DNA of 52,214 bases, taken from positions 1-52,214 of the forward strand of contig JACAEG010000122.1 in assembly GCA_013388965.1 (NCBI GenBank), written 5' to 3'. The DNA comes from Pseudorhodoplanes sp. GTDB lineage: Bacteria; Pseudomonadota; Alphaproteobacteria; Rhizobiales; Xanthobacteraceae. The position numbers and the translations under genes were made by a program. Below the pieces are notes generated by a model, which was not told the DNA's origin, did no database searches, and was given only the letters and a program-made list of their open reading frames with translations. This document shows positions 9,873 through 18,859 of this stretch, piece by piece (the first letter of the stretch is position 1; every line of letters starts with the position of its first letter).

Positions 9873-11243
9873 TCATCCGTCCTTGGACGGCTCGGCTGAA
9901 TCGTCGTCCAGACCGTATCGGTTGAGCTTCGCGTACAGACTCTGCCGGCTCAGGCCCAGGAGCTCGGAAGCCACCGTGCGATTGCTGTTCGAAAGCGCCA
10001 GGGCAGACTTGATGTAGTGTCTCTCGACCGCACCGACCGTATCCTTCACCAGCTTTCGCAGCGGGGTCTTGCCGACGCGCTCCGCCAATGCGCCCAGTTC
10101 AGAGCGAAGGCTCTTGTCCTCGCTGGCAATGCCGATGCGTCGCGTGACGTCCCGGATCAGGACTCCGATGAAATCTGGATCTGCATCGGCGCTTCCCGCA
10201 GCCGAAATCTCCACTTCGGTCGTGGTCCCCAGTTCTCCCTGGATCGTGGTTGAGAACAGGCGCACAAGCCGGTAGCGCTCCACATTTGCCAGCAGCACCG
10301 TCATGTCGGCGCCTGGGCGTGACAGCCATCGAGTCAGACGCTCGCCCAGCACCACGGTCTTGTTGCTCACTTCGACAAGGTCGAGGAAGGCGCGATTGAC
10401 GCGCCTGATCACGCCTTGCGGGTCGAGGACTATGAATGCGTCGGGAAGCCGTTCGATCAGATCGTCAATTGAGATCGGATCGTTCTTTGCGAGGTCGGCC
10501 GAACCCGGCCAGCCCGGCGAAAGCTGAAGCAGCGCAACCGGGTTCGGCTCCATCGACATGAGCGAGGCGCGAACCAGCCAGGGCTTCTTGTCCTTGCCGA
10601 GATGCACGAGAATGCCTGGGGCCTTCCCCTGCTCGCGGACGCGACGCATCATCGCTTCGAATGACGGGCGATCCTCCGGGCTCACCTCGGGCGCGAAATC
10701 GCGTTGCGCCGCCATCGCCTGCTTCGTGTTTCCGAAGCCGAGCGCCTGAGTCGCGGCAGCGTTCACCTCCGCAATCTTCAGGGTGGCCGCATTGAGAAGA
10801 ACGACCGGCTCCTGCGACGCATCGAACAGCATGCGATAGCGGGTTTCAACTTCGCGCAGCTTCCAGTAGTCGCGCTCCATCGCCTGCTGGGCCGCTATCA
10901 GCCGCGATTGCAGTTCGGCGACGGCCTGCAGATTCTTTCCGATCGCGAGCAGCCCCGCCTTGCCGCCGAGCAGGACCGTCGTGTATTCCATCGGGAGTTC
11001 AAGGCCGCTTGGAAAGCGTTGCGTGACCTGCCGGAACGCGGACACGCCGGTCTGGCGCGCGTCGTCCATCATCCGCTGAATCTTTTCGCCCCCGGCATCG
11101 GCAATCGTGTCGGTCCAACGCTGGCCCAGCCAACCCTCGACGCCTTCGTCCGCCAGTGTTCGCGAAAGGGTTGCCTCCCGGATCACGCCATCGAGATCAA
11201 GCAGCAATGTTACGTCGGGCTGCGCAATGTTGACGTTGCTCAT
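9873..11243 (-). CDS. ppsR2: PpsR2-type transcriptional regulator (cysteine-free)
   Basis: Photosynthesis regulator of the PpsR/CrtJ family, 456 residues, with an N-terminal region, a Q-linker helix (VAELQSRLIAAQQAMERDYWKLREVETRYRMLF region), two PAS domains and a C-terminal Fis-type helix-turn-helix (NRTVASELLGLSRQSLYAKL). I find no cysteine in the whole protein. The second PpsR in this window has one at the helix-turn-helix. That suggests PpsR2 is not redox-switched but is controlled by the adjacent bacteriophytochrome, as shown for the Rhodopseudomonas pair. A TGT-N12-ACA box lies 116 bases upstream of the start. Confidence 0.92.
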   Translation of the reverse strand: MSNVNIAQPDVTLLLDLDGVIREATLSRTLADEGVEGWLGQRWTDTIADAGGEKIQRMMDDARQTGVSAFRQVTQRFPSGLELPMEYTTVLLGGKAGLLAIGKNLQAVAELQSRLIAAQQAMERDYWKLREVETRYRMLFDASQEPVVLLNAATLKIAEVNAAATQALGFGNTKQAMAAQRDFAPEVSPEDRPSFEAMMRRVREQGKAPGILVHLGKDKKPWLVRASLMSMEPNPVALLQLSPGWPGSADLAKNDPISIDDLIERLPDAFIVLDPQGVIRRVNRAFLDLVEVSNKTVVLGERLTRWLSRPGADMTVLLANVERYRLVRLFSTTIQGELGTTTEVEISAAGSADADPDFIGVLIRDVTRRIGIASEDKSLRSELGALAERVGKTPLRKLVKDTVGAVERHYIKSALALSNSNRTVASELLGLSRQSLYAKLNRYGLDDDSAEPSKDG

Positions 11244-11358
11244 GCTCGCTCCAGGCGCGGACCGGCCGGAATTTCGACTTGATAGTCCCTGCCCGGCATC
11301 ACGAAAAAGGCGTGTCGAACGGCCGGCACGATGATGCGTGCTTTGGGCGAATTATCCT

Positions 11359-11376
11359 TGTCAGTCAATGGTTACA
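11359..11376. promoter_or_regulatory. PpsR box (TGT-N12-ACA), ppsR2-proximal
   Basis: TGTCAGTCAATGGTTACA matches the PpsR/CrtJ operator TGT-N12-ACA. It overlaps the inferred ppsR2 promoter, which suggests autoregulation, and is paired with a second box 168 bases away. Confidence 0.75.
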
Positions 11377-11526
11377 GTCAAAAATCAGATCAAATGGACA
11401 GAAAAGATCGCAAGCAGGCCTCCCGGAGGGCCGGATCAGGCTCCGTCTTACGACGAAAGTCGTAAGAAAACCGAACTGAAACAAGCTCTTGGGGGTGCTT
11501 CTGACAATTTTATTTGTTATCGTGAC

Positions 11527-11544
11527 TGTAAGGAGAGTGGAACA
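11527..11544. promoter_or_regulatory. PpsR box (TGT-N12-ACA), cycA-proximal
   Basis: TGTAAGGAGAGTGGAACA matches TGT-N12-ACA and lies 54 bases before the cytochrome start. The 168-base distance between the two boxes is close to 16 helical turns, compatible with cooperative binding by looped PpsR tetramers. Confidence 0.7.
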
Positions 11545-11597
11545 CTCCCTGGCCGGAAATTTTCCGGACCGCAAAACCTGATGAGGAAACGGTGCCC

Positions 11598-12026
11598 ATG
11601 AGAATCACGTCATTTGCGTTTCTGGCAGGAGGCGTCCTGCTTTCGGCCGGCTCGGCGCATGCGCAAGACGCTGCGGCCGGAGAAATTGTTTTCAAGAAGT
11701 GCATGACTTGCCATCGCATCGGCGAGGGCGCCAAGAATGCGGTCGGTCCTGCGTTGACCGGTGTGATCGGCCGACGGGCGGGCACATTTCCAGCGTTTGC
11801 GTATTCGCCGCTGAACAAGGCGGCGGGCGAGAATGGGCTCGTGTGGTCTGAGGAACTCGTCAACGAGTATCTACCGGACCCGAACGCCTTCCTGAAAAAG
11901 TTTCTGACCGAAAAGGGCAAGGCCGATCTGGCGCAGGGCGTGACCAAGATGGCGTTCAAGCTGCCGAGCGAGAAGGAACGCGCGGATGTGATCGCCTATC
12001 TCAAGAAGTTCTCTTCGCCGCAATAG
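11598..12026 (+). CDS. cycA: Cytochrome c2 (soluble class I c-type)
   Basis: Periplasmic electron carrier between the bc1 complex and the reaction centre. The 142-residue precursor has a signal peptide (MRITSFAFLAGGVLLSAGSAHA, cut after about residue 22 before QDAAAG), the haem motif CMTCH, and a late methionine ligand in GVTKMAFKLP. IGRRAG and YLKKFSS fit the c2 fold. The ATG at 11598 is chosen over an in-frame GTG at 11592. Because pufC is absent, this is the best candidate for direct electron donation to PufLM. It lies behind two PpsR boxes. Confidence 0.92.
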   Translation: MRITSFAFLAGGVLLSAGSAHAQDAAAGEIVFKKCMTCHRIGEGAKNAVGPALTGVIGRRAGTFPAFAYSPLNKAAGENGLVWSEELVNEYLPDPNAFLKKFLTEKGKADLAQGVTKMAFKLPSEKERADVIAYLKKFSSPQ

Positions 12027-12049
12027 ACGTCGATTCGCGCCGGCGAGGC

Positions 12050-12078
12050 TCGGGCTCAAGCGGCACGCCTGAGCCCGA
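12050..12078. terminator. Bidirectional hairpin between cycA and hemA
   Basis: Perfect 9-bp inverted repeat TCGGGCTCA / TGAGCCCGA with an 11-base loop, overlapping the last codons of hemA and 24 bases after the cytochrome stop. The genes converge, so it could terminate both; it lacks a T run. Confidence 0.6.
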
Positions 12079-13267
12079 TCCGCGACCAAACCTCTGACAG
12101 CGACTCGACGAAGTGCGCGATATCCTCGTCGCTGTGCAAAGGCGAGGGTGTAACGCGGAGCCGTTCGGTGCCGCGGGGCACGGTCGGATAGTTGATCGGC
12201 TGCACATAGACGCCGTGGATGGTCAGCAACTCGTCGCTGATCTGCTTGCACAGGATGGGATCGCAGACCATCACCGGCACGATGTGGCTGTCGTTGCGCA
12301 TATGCGGGATGCCGGCCTGATCCAGCAGGGCGCGCATCCTGGTCACGCGGTCGCGGTGGCGTTCGCGTTCGACGCCGCTGGCCTTCAGATGCCGGATGCT
12401 GGCGATGGCGCCGGCCGCCACGGCCGGCGGCAATGCCGTGGTGAAGATAAAGCCGGACGCATAGCTGCGGACGAAGTCGCACAAGGCGGCAGAAGCCGAA
12501 ATATAGCCGCCGATCACGCCGAAACCCTTGGCCAGGGTACCCTCGATCACCGTGAGGCGATGGCTCAATCCCTCTCGCTCCGAAATGCCGCCGCCATGCG
12601 CTCCATACAGCCCGACGGCGTGGACCTCGTCCAGATAGGTCATGGCGCCGTGGGCGTCAGCGACGTCGCAGAGTTCGGCAATCGGAGCGATGTCGCCGTC
12701 CATCGAATAGACCGACTCGAAGGCCACGAGCTTGGGGCGCCGCGGGTCGACGCATGAAAGCCGCCGGTGCAGGTCGTCGGGATTGTTGTGCTGGAACACG
12801 ACGCGTTCGGCGCCGCTGTGCCGGATGCCTTCGATCATGGACGCATGGTTGCCGGCGTCCGAGAAGACCACGCAATCCGGAAGCCGCGATGCAAGCGTGC
12901 TGAGCGTCGCCCAGTTCGAAACATATCCTGATGTGAAGATCAGGGCCGCTTCCTTGCGGTGCAGTTCGGCGAGTTCCTGTTCGAGCAGGACGTGATAGTG
13001 GTTGGTGCCCGATATATTGCGCGTGCCGCCGGCGCCCGCGCCGCAGCGGTCAAGCGCGCTGTGCATCGCTTCCAGCACCGCCGGATGCTGGCCCATGCCG
13101 AGATAGTCGTTCGAACACCAGACCGTGACATCCGACCGTCCGGAGCGCGCATGATAGGTCGCGCGCGGAAAGGCCCCCGCCTTGCGCTCGAGATCCGCGA
13201 ACACGCGATAGCGGCCCTACCTGCGAAGATTGTCGAGCTGCTCGCGAAAAAACGATTCGTAGTTCAT
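12056..13267 (-). CDS. hemA: 5-Aminolevulinate synthase HemA, interrupted by in-frame TAG at codon 17
   Basis: Makes 5-aminolevulinate from glycine and succinyl-CoA, the first tetrapyrrole step. The core is intact: [33 protein letters not shown] and the PLP-lysine region [11 protein letters not shown]. Upstream the frame reads [16 protein letters not shown], then TAG (13219-13217), then [14 protein letters not shown]; the family has Glu at the stop. The ATG (13267) overlaps the puhE stop as ATGA and has a GGGAGGGG ribosome-binding site, so it is the original start. Re-initiation at GTG 13204 would give 382 residues but lose GRYR, including the Arg that in Rhodobacter capsulatus ALAS (Arg21) contacts succinyl-CoA. 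It could be a true nonsense mutation or a sequence error. Confidence 0.9.
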
Positions 13268-14145
13268 GCTCCCCTCCCGGTAATCGGAATCGTGTCGGCG
13301 ATTGCGCGCTCCGGCCATGCGGATTGGACCGGAATGGCAGGTAGCGCATCGGAATGATCTGCAGGCCCGTCATTGCGGCCGATCGGACGCGGGCGCTTTT
13401 TGAGGCTCCAGCCCCACAGGTCCGTGACCGGAATCGGGATCACCATGACGACGTGTTCGAGAATGGCGAGCACAAGCAGGGTGGCAAGCAGCACATAGGC
13501 CGTCGTGTCGAATGCCGTCGCCGCGGAATCGAGCGCCAGCCCGGCAAGCGCGACTGTCGCTGCCAGCGAGAGGGCGACCGATACCGGCAACAGCGGGTTG
13601 ATTGTCTTTTGGCCGAAATAGGTGTGCAGATGCGCGAGATGATCGGGCAGGAGGTCGGCGTTGCGCACGCGCACGCCGAAGAAGAGATTGAGCTTGGCGC
13701 TCAGCCGCATTACCCAGAGCAGGGCAAAGGTTGCCGTGCCCACCTGGTTGTCCGCTCCGAAGGTGATCGCCGCAATCGCCAACCCGGCTGCGGCCAGCAT
13801 CAACTCATGATGGATGATGGTCGCGGTGGCATGACCCGCGCGCTGCCAGCCGGTGCTGCCCGCGGGGCAGGTTTTCTTGCGCGGACCTGTGACATAGCCG
13901 GCGAGAAACGCCAGCTCGACAAAACCCCAGACCAGCAGCGCAGCGGTGAAGGCAAGATACGCGTCGGGAACAGCATCGCCGGAGCGCGTGACGGCGAGCA
14001 CATAGAAGGAGACGATTGCGAGCGCGGCGGCGATCGCCATGCTCGCGCGATTGGTCCGGCGAGGGAGCCGGACCGCAAGCAGAATGATCCCCGTGCTGAA
14101 CCACCACAGGAAGAGTGCGTAGAGCGCGGGGATCGCGAAGCGCAC
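13264..14145 (-). CDS. puhE: Photosynthetic complex assembly protein PuhE
   Basis: Polytopic membrane protein of 293 residues (DUF3623 type), with about eight hydrophobic spans and the segment LFFGVRVRNADLLPDHLAHLHTYFG split by conserved His and Asp residues. PuhE homologues influence bacteriochlorophyll production and reaction-centre assembly in Rhodobacter. The start is GTG at 14145, six bases past the acsF stop. The stop overlaps the hemA ATG, so the two are translationally coupled. Confidence 0.88.
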   Translation of the reverse strand: MRFAIPALYALFLWWFSTGIILLAVRLPRRTNRASMAIAAALAIVSFYVLAVTRSGDAVPDAYLAFTAALLVWGFVELAFLAGYVTGPRKKTCPAGSTGWQRAGHATATIIHHELMLAAAGLAIAAITFGADNQVGTATFALLWVMRLSAKLNLFFGVRVRNADLLPDHLAHLHTYFGQKTINPLLPVSVALSLAATVALAGLALDSAATAFDTTAYVLLATLLVLAILEHVVMVIPIPVTDLWGWSLKKRPRPIGRNDGPADHSDALPAIPVQSAWPERAIADTIPITGRGA

Positions 14146-14151
14146 GATCGC

Positions 14152-15216
14152 CTACCAGGCCGGCTCAAGCCGCGCGTGCTCGGGCAGCGCGTTCTTCCTT
14201 ACAGGCAGCGTATACAGCCGCAGGAATGTCGCCGCAGCGGCCGCGCCGAGCCCGATCCGCTTGAGCGCGCCGACAAGGCCGCCCTGTTTCCTTGCGGCGG
14301 CCGTCGCTTCCGCGATCCGCCACAGCCGGTCGAGGCCCGCGCGGAATGCCGGGTGGTCGATGTCGAGCGTCAGCGGGAACACCTGCTGCGAGATTTCCGA
14401 CGTGATCCGGAACACCCGATAATCGTAGTCGGTGGGATCCATGCCGAGGGCCTTGTGGAAGGCGGGCCGCATGTGATCGCGCACATACATCGTGGCGTAG
14501 ACCGCGACCAGGAAGAAGCGGATCCAGAGCTTGTTGTGTCCGGACAGAAGCTTCGGGTCGGATCGCATCAGGAGAGCGAAGGCCTCTCCGTGGCGGAACT
14601 CGTCGTTGCACCACTTCTCGAACCACTTGAATATCGGATGAAAACGCCGCTCCGGGTGGCGCTCAAACTGACGGAAAATTGTGATGTAGCGCGCGTAGCC
14701 GATTTTTTCCGACAGGTAGGTGGCGTAGAAGATGAACTTCGGCTTGAAATATGTGTACTTCTTCGCGCGCGTGAGGAAGCCGAGGTCGATGCCGATGCCG
14801 AAGTCCTTCAGCGCGTCGTTGATGAACCCGGCATGCCGGGCCTCGTCCCGGCTCATGTAGCGGAACAGCTCCTTGACGTCCGGATTCTTGATCGACCTCT
14901 TGATCTCGGCGTAAAGCACGCAGCCTGAGAATTCGGCGGTCAGCGAACTGACCAGGAAGTCGACCAGTTCCTCGCGCAGGTCCTCAGGGAGGCTGTTCAG
15001 GTCCATCTTGAATTCGTCGGTGCGCAGAAAGTGACCCCGGTTATGGTCTGCGCGCAGCTCCGAGATCATTTCGTCCCATTCGGAACGCACCGCGCTCACG
15101 TCGAGCCGATCCATCGCCGCGCAATCGGTGGTGTAGAAGCGCGGGCTCAGGATCGTGTCGGTGGTCGCCTGTTTGGTGGTGGTGTTCGGGGCAGCGCCCC
15201 CTTCGATCGGAATCAT
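14152..15216 (-). CDS. acsF: Aerobic Mg-protoporphyrin IX monomethyl ester cyclase AcsF
   Basis: Oxygen-dependent di-iron enzyme that forms ring E of protochlorophyllide. The 354-residue protein has the carboxylate-bridged iron motifs [10 protein letters not shown] and [11 protein letters not shown], plus [13 protein letters not shown]. This shows bacteriochlorophyll can be made with oxygen present; the anaerobic BchE is not in the window. The ATG overlaps the preceding small gene's stop by ATGA. It lies between orf99 and puhE as in related clusters. Confidence 0.94.
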   Translation of the reverse strand: MIPIEGGAAPNTTTKQATTDTILSPRFYTTDCAAMDRLDVSAVRSEWDEMISELRADHNRGHFLRTDEFKMDLNSLPEDLREELVDFLVSSLTAEFSGCVLYAEIKRSIKNPDVKELFRYMSRDEARHAGFINDALKDFGIGIDLGFLTRAKKYTYFKPKFIFYATYLSEKIGYARYITIFRQFERHPERRFHPIFKWFEKWCNDEFRHGEAFALLMRSDPKLLSGHNKLWIRFFLVAVYATMYVRDHMRPAFHKALGMDPTDYDYRVFRITSEISQQVFPLTLDIDHPAFRAGLDRLWRIAEATAAARKQGGLVGALKRIGLGAAAAATFLRLYTLPVRKNALPEHARLEPAW

Positions 15217-15512
15217 GAGGCCCTCCCGCCCGAAAAACCGACTTCATAGAGTTCGGTCAGTTCCAGATAGCCTTCGATGCGCGCCCAGACGCGATCCAGG
15301 AGCGAGGCGCGGATCACGGTCGCGCTGCATCGCGTCACGATCCGTTCGCCATAGGGGATTTGCGTCGGCGCGCCGTGGACGATCACCCGATCGCCGGGTC
15401 CGATGTCCACGCCGTCCAGTTCGACAAACGCATGCAGACTTTCCGGCGTGTGCTCGATCTCGACGGTGCAGGGCACCTCGAAGCGCCCCGAATTTCCTGC
15501 ATTGGCATTCAT
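15213..15512 (-). CDS. Conserved small protein between puhC and acsF
   Basis: A 99-residue soluble protein ([19 protein letters not shown]) with hydrophobic strands around [19 protein letters not shown] and an acidic, amphipathic tail [17 protein letters not shown]. There is no signal peptide or membrane span. It overlaps puhC upstream (ATGA) and acsF downstream (ATGA), so it is made stoichiometrically with both. Similar small reading frames occur at this place in other alphaproteobacterial photosynthesis clusters, but I know no function; an accessory role for AcsF or the puh assembly proteins is inferred from coupling only. Confidence 0.8.
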   Translation of the reverse strand: MNANAGNSGRFEVPCTVEIEHTPESLHAFVELDGVDIGPGDRVIVHGAPTQIPYGERIVTRCSATVIRASLLDRVWARIEGYLELTELYEVGFSGGRAS

Positions 15513-15961
15513 GGTGTTCCTTCTCCCTCGTTCGCCATCAGGCGGGCGAAGGCGGCCGTGTTCGCGGCGCCGAAGGCACCGAGATCGACACGCCGTCCCG
15601 TTAGCGGATCTTCGATCGAAAGCCGCCCGTCCGCCCATTTCGTCAGGCGGAAGGGGCGTTCGCGCTCGCCGTCGTTGCGCAGGCGCTCACGCGCGAGCCC
15701 GCGCATCACATTGCGGACAAAGCCGCTCGTTCCCGGCTCGAGAATGTCGATCACGCGTTCGTCCGCAAGCACGGTCACGGCCCCGTCGCGCCTGTCCTCG
15801 AATCGCAGTTCGCGCGTGAAGACCGGGTCCGCTTGCGGCTCGCGCGTGGCGCCGATCCCCGTCAGTCGCGCGGTCGATGCGGCCGTCATGGCGAAGGCGA
15901 CAAGCGCCCCGGCGCCGATTAGCGCTCCCTTCGGAAATCTGCGATCGGAGGATGTCTTCAT
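15509..15961 (-). CDS. puhC: Photosynthetic complex assembly protein PuhC
   Basis: Membrane-anchored assembly factor for RC-LH1, 150 residues. A single N-terminal span (about residues 12-33, GALIGAGALVAFAMTAAST) is followed by a periplasmic domain with RELRFEDRRDGAVTVLADERVIDILEPGTSGFVRNVMRGLARER split across the centre, typical of PuhC. It ends RRVDLGAFGAANTAAFARL. The ATG at 15961 has a GGAGGAAACC ribosome-binding site and follows puhB by 10 bases. Confidence 0.88.
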   Translation of the reverse strand: MKTSSDRRFPKGALIGAGALVAFAMTAASTARLTGIGATREPQADPVFTRELRFEDRRDGAVTVLADERVIDILEPGTSGFVRNVMRGLARERLRNDGERERPFRLTKWADGRLSIEDPLTGRRVDLGAFGAANTAAFARLMANEGEGTP

Positions 15962-15971
15962 GGTTTCCTCC

Positions 15972-16637
15972 TTACGCCGCGGCCGGAGCAAGCGGCCGCG
16001 TCGGCTCGGGTTTCGCGAGCGGCGCGCGATTGACCTCGATCGCCGTCTGCGCGGCCATGCCGTGGTATGCCGCGAGCGCGCTGGCCAGCAGAGCCGCGAT
16101 GCGTGCACCGTCCGGGACCGAGCGCAGCATCGGCTCGGGCCTGTTCAGCCTCCAGGGACGCGCATGCGGCCACAAATGCACATAGGAAATGCGCCCGTTG
16201 CTGTTGATCGCGAGAGGGATGTCGGCTGTTCCGTCGGCATGAATCGCCGCGGCCGCTGCAGCGATCTCTCGGAACGGCAGATTGAGCGCCATCGGCAGGG
16301 CCGCGCCGTAGCGCATGACGATCCGCCGATTGGTGAGCGTGTAGACGGTTGTGCGCGCGTAGAGCCAGGCGAGCAACGCCGCGATTGCACATGCGGCGAT
16401 GGCGAATGTGACCAGCCAGAGGGCGGGTTTCATTGCGCCGGCGAGACCCGTTCCTGAAGAGAACGAAACAACGGCCTGGGCCGCGACCAGAAACGCGAAA
16501 TAGAGGGCAATCTTGCGGATGTGAAACGCGCGGATGGCGAGGGACCGCCATGCGGGCTGTCCCTGCCACAACAGCGATTCACCCTCGGGCAGCCGTTCGG
16601 GCAGCCCGCTGACCGGCTCGCTGTCGAACTCGCTCAT
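15972..16637 (-). CDS. puhB: Photosynthetic complex assembly protein PuhB
   Basis: Reaction-centre assembly factor of 221 residues. It starts [20 protein letters not shown], has [21 protein letters not shown], then membrane spans at about residues 48-66 and 78-99, followed by [15 protein letters not shown], a bPH2-type domain as in PuhB. The ATG overlaps the puhA stop (ATGA). In Rhodobacter PuhB helps dimeric RC-LH1 assembly. Confidence 0.9.
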   Translation of the reverse strand: MSEFDSEPVSGLPERLPEGESLLWQGQPAWRSLAIRAFHIRKIALYFAFLVAAQAVVSFSSGTGLAGAMKPALWLVTFAIAACAIAALLAWLYARTTVYTLTNRRIVMRYGAALPMALNLPFREIAAAAAAIHADGTADIPLAINSNGRISYVHLWPHARPWRLNRPEPMLRSVPDGARIAALLASALAAYHGMAAQTAIEVNRAPLAKPEPTRPLAPAAA

Positions 16638-17398
16638 AGCAGCGGCTCCGCGCGCGCTGCCGTCGCGTAGAGCGTTCCGCCGCCGTAATAGGCGCAGACC
16701 TTGTCCTCTTCGAGCAGCGTGATCTGATCGGGATTCTTGAGGTCCGGCACATCCGCGAACTGCTTCGCGAGGATCGACCTGACGGTCACCGTACCCCGGC
16801 GCCGATCGACGCGCGAGAAGTTGGCGGGCAGGAGCTTGCGTGCGCCGCTTGGCAGCTCCACCTCGTAATAGCGGATGATGACTTCGGATCGGTCTACCCA
16901 CACGTCGCGGATAGTGCCGGCAATTCCGCGATCTCCACCGATGACCGTCATCCCGCGCGGATCAGGATCCCCCTCGGCAATCGTGAAGCTGGTGGCAACG
17001 CGCAGCGGCACGATCTTGACAACGCCTTCGAGCGTGAGATCCGGATGGTCGGCTCGGTTCGCCCACGATCCCGGCCCGATTCCATCCAGCATCGGATTGC
17101 CGGTCGGCTCGAGCGGCGCGCCCGGCCAGGGTGCGACCGGCGTTGCCGCCGTCACTGGTGCATCGGGCCGCCCGTTCGGAGCCATTGCGGTGCCGCCATG
17201 CGTCAGTTTGAAGACCTTTGGCGAGGGCGGAACCGGGAAACCCAGCGCGAACACACCCGCGCGTTCGGTCACGAGCGGATAACCCTCGCGCTTGTCCTCG
17301 CGCCGCAGATAGAAGACAAGACCGAGGAAGAAGACCCAGAATGCGTAAAGCACGACTTGCGCGGTATCGATCGAACCGACGATTGAGCCCTTTTCCAT
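16634..17398 (-). CDS. puhA: Photosynthetic reaction centre H subunit
   Basis: Caps the cytoplasmic face of the reaction centre and shapes proton delivery to QB. The 254-residue protein has one N-terminal span ([23 protein letters not shown] region) and the cytoplasmic beta barrel with [26 protein letters not shown] and [16 protein letters not shown] segments. It starts at ATG 17398 with AGGAGGTGATGTC just upstream. lhaA ends 27 bases upstream. Confidence 0.95.
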   Translation of the reverse strand: MEKGSIVGSIDTAQVVLYAFWVFFLGLVFYLRREDKREGYPLVTERAGVFALGFPVPPSPKVFKLTHGGTAMAPNGRPDAPVTAATPVAPWPGAPLEPTGNPMLDGIGPGSWANRADHPDLTLEGVVKIVPLRVATSFTIAEGDPDPRGMTVIGGDRGIAGTIRDVWVDRSEVIIRYYEVELPSGARKLLPANFSRVDRRRGTVTVRSILAKQFADVPDLKNPDQITLLEEDKVCAYYGGGTLYATAARAEPLL

Positions 17399-17425
17399 GA
17401 CATCACCTCCTGGACCGACTCGTTG

Positions 17426-18859
17426 CTAGGCAGGAAGTTCGGCGAGGCCAAACTTCGTGTTGGGCTGCGTCCGCTTGCGTCCGGAACCGCGGACAAGCGG
17501 GCCGATCGCAACCAGTGTTGCGAACAGCAATGCAATTTCGATGTGATAGACGACGCTGTAGCCTGTTGCGGGACCGCTCAGTCCGGGTCCGAGCGCTCCC
17601 GTCGTGGTAAGGGCGGAAATGCCGTCGCGAATGGCGCCGCCGAGCGCAATCGAAATTCCTGCGGCGGTTGCCTGCACGGCGCCCCAGGCTCCGACGACGA
17701 GGCCGCTCATGCCGCCCTGCACGATATTCATCGCGGCAATCAGAGTACCGACTGCGAAAAGGCCGCCCGCGAAGCCGATCAGAACCGTGCCGGCGCGGAA
17801 GAGACCGTGCGACTCCAGTGGCGACGCAAAGATCACGGCTGAAAATGCGAAAACGCCAAGCAGCGCACCGCTTCCGGCCAGTCGGTAGGGATCGGCGCCG
17901 CGCGACAGCCGCCTCGCGGCGAATGCAAAGCCTCCCAGCGAACCTATGGCGAGCAGTGCCGTCAGAAAGGTCGTTGCGCTGACGGTCAGATGCAGGATTT
18001 CGCCGCCGTAAGGCTCAAGCAGAATGTCCTGCATGGTGAAGCCGGCGGTCCCCAGCCCCACAACGACGAGCAGGCGCGTGGATCGGTGCTCATGCGAGAT
18101 CGCCGACCATGCCTCGCGCAGGGATGGACGCGCCCGATCACGGGACGTGCGCGAGGGATCTCGTGCCTCCTGCTTCCAAAGCGCGAGCAGATTAAGAACC
18201 ATCGTCACGACGGCCGCGCCCTGGATCACCTGAATGAGCTTGATCTGATTGAAATCGGCAAGCAGGACGCTGAACGCGAACGCGCTCGCGACCATTCCGA
18301 CCAGCAGCATCACGTATAGGAATGCGACGACACGCGGCCGCAGCTCCGCCGGTGCGACGTCGGTTGCAAGCGCGAGACCCGCGGTCTGCGTGGTATGCAA
18401 ACCTGCGCCGACCAGCAGGAAGGCGAGGGCGGCCCCGATATGTCCGATCCAGATCGGGCCATGAGTGTCGCCGGACAGGATCAGCAGCGCGAACGGCATG
18501 ATTGCAAATCCGCCGAACTGCAGGAGCGTGCCCATCCAGATATAGGGAACGCGACGCCAGCCGAGCACCGAGCGATGCGTATCGGAACGCAATCCGAGCA
18601 TCGCACGGAAAGGCGCAAAGACGAGCGGCAGGGAAATCATCAGGGCGACGAGCCAGCTGGACACGCCGAGTTCGACGATCATCACGCGATTCAGCGTGCC
18701 GTTGAGCAGCGCGATTGCCATGCCGACGGTGATCTGGAAGAGCGACAGGCGCAAAAGCCGCCCGAGCGGAAGTTCCTTCGTCGCCGCGTCGGCAAACGGC
18801 AGGAAGCGCGGCCCAAGACCGACCAGCCCGCGAACGACAATGTTGCCGACCGCTTTCAT
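17426..18859 (-). CDS. lhaA: LH1 assembly protein LhaA (BCD-family major facilitator)
   Basis: A 477-residue, 12-span membrane protein of the PucC/LhaA branch of the major facilitator superfamily, needed for LH1 assembly and possibly for delivering bacteriochlorophyll. Family segments are LNGTLNRVMIVELGV, FAPFRAMLGLRSDTHRS and TMQDILLEPYGGEIL. The ATG at 18859 overlaps the bchM stop by ATGA; a longer frame upstream lies inside bchM and is a shadow. A second BCD-family member is at 30992. Confidence 0.93.
   Translation of the reverse strand: MKAVGNIVVRGLVGLGPRFLPFADAATKELPLGRLLRLSLFQITVGMAIALLNGTLNRVMIVELGVSSWLVALMISLPLVFAPFRAMLGLRSDTHRSVLGWRRVPYIWMGTLLQFGGFAIMPFALLILSGDTHGPIWIGHIGAALAFLLVGAGLHTTQTAGLALATDVAPAELRPRVVAFLYVMLLVGMVASAFAFSVLLADFNQIKLIQVIQGAAVVTMVLNLLALWKQEARDPSRTSRDRARPSLREAWSAISHEHRSTRLLVVVGLGTAGFTMQDILLEPYGGEILHLTVSATTFLTALLAIGSLGGFAFAARRLSRGADPYRLAGSGALLGVFAFSAVIFASPLESHGLFRAGTVLIGFAGGLFAVGTLIAAMNIVQGGMSGLVVGAWGAVQATAAGISIALGGAIRDGISALTTTGALGPGLSGPATGYSVVYHIEIALLFATLVAIGPLVRGSGRKRTQPNTKFGLAELPA

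Larger units (their letters stand above)
11244..11597. promoter_or_regulatory. Divergent ppsR2 / cycA control region
   Basis: This 354-base gap lies between the divergent ppsR2 and cytochrome c2 genes. It contains two exact TGT-N12-ACA boxes (listed separately) and AT-rich stretches unlike the flanking coding DNA. A minus-strand -35-like TTGACT at 11381-11376 is followed 17 bases later by AGGATA, so a ppsR2 promoter could overlap the first box. A plus-strand CTGACA at 11501-11506 is a weak -35 candidate for cycA. No gene is apparent. Confidence 0.6.

Noticed and set aside
11409-11438. Minus-strand TGATCC upstream of ppsR2 as an RpoE promoter
   Set aside because: The sequence 18 bases on is CTTGCG, with no TA at the -10 position.
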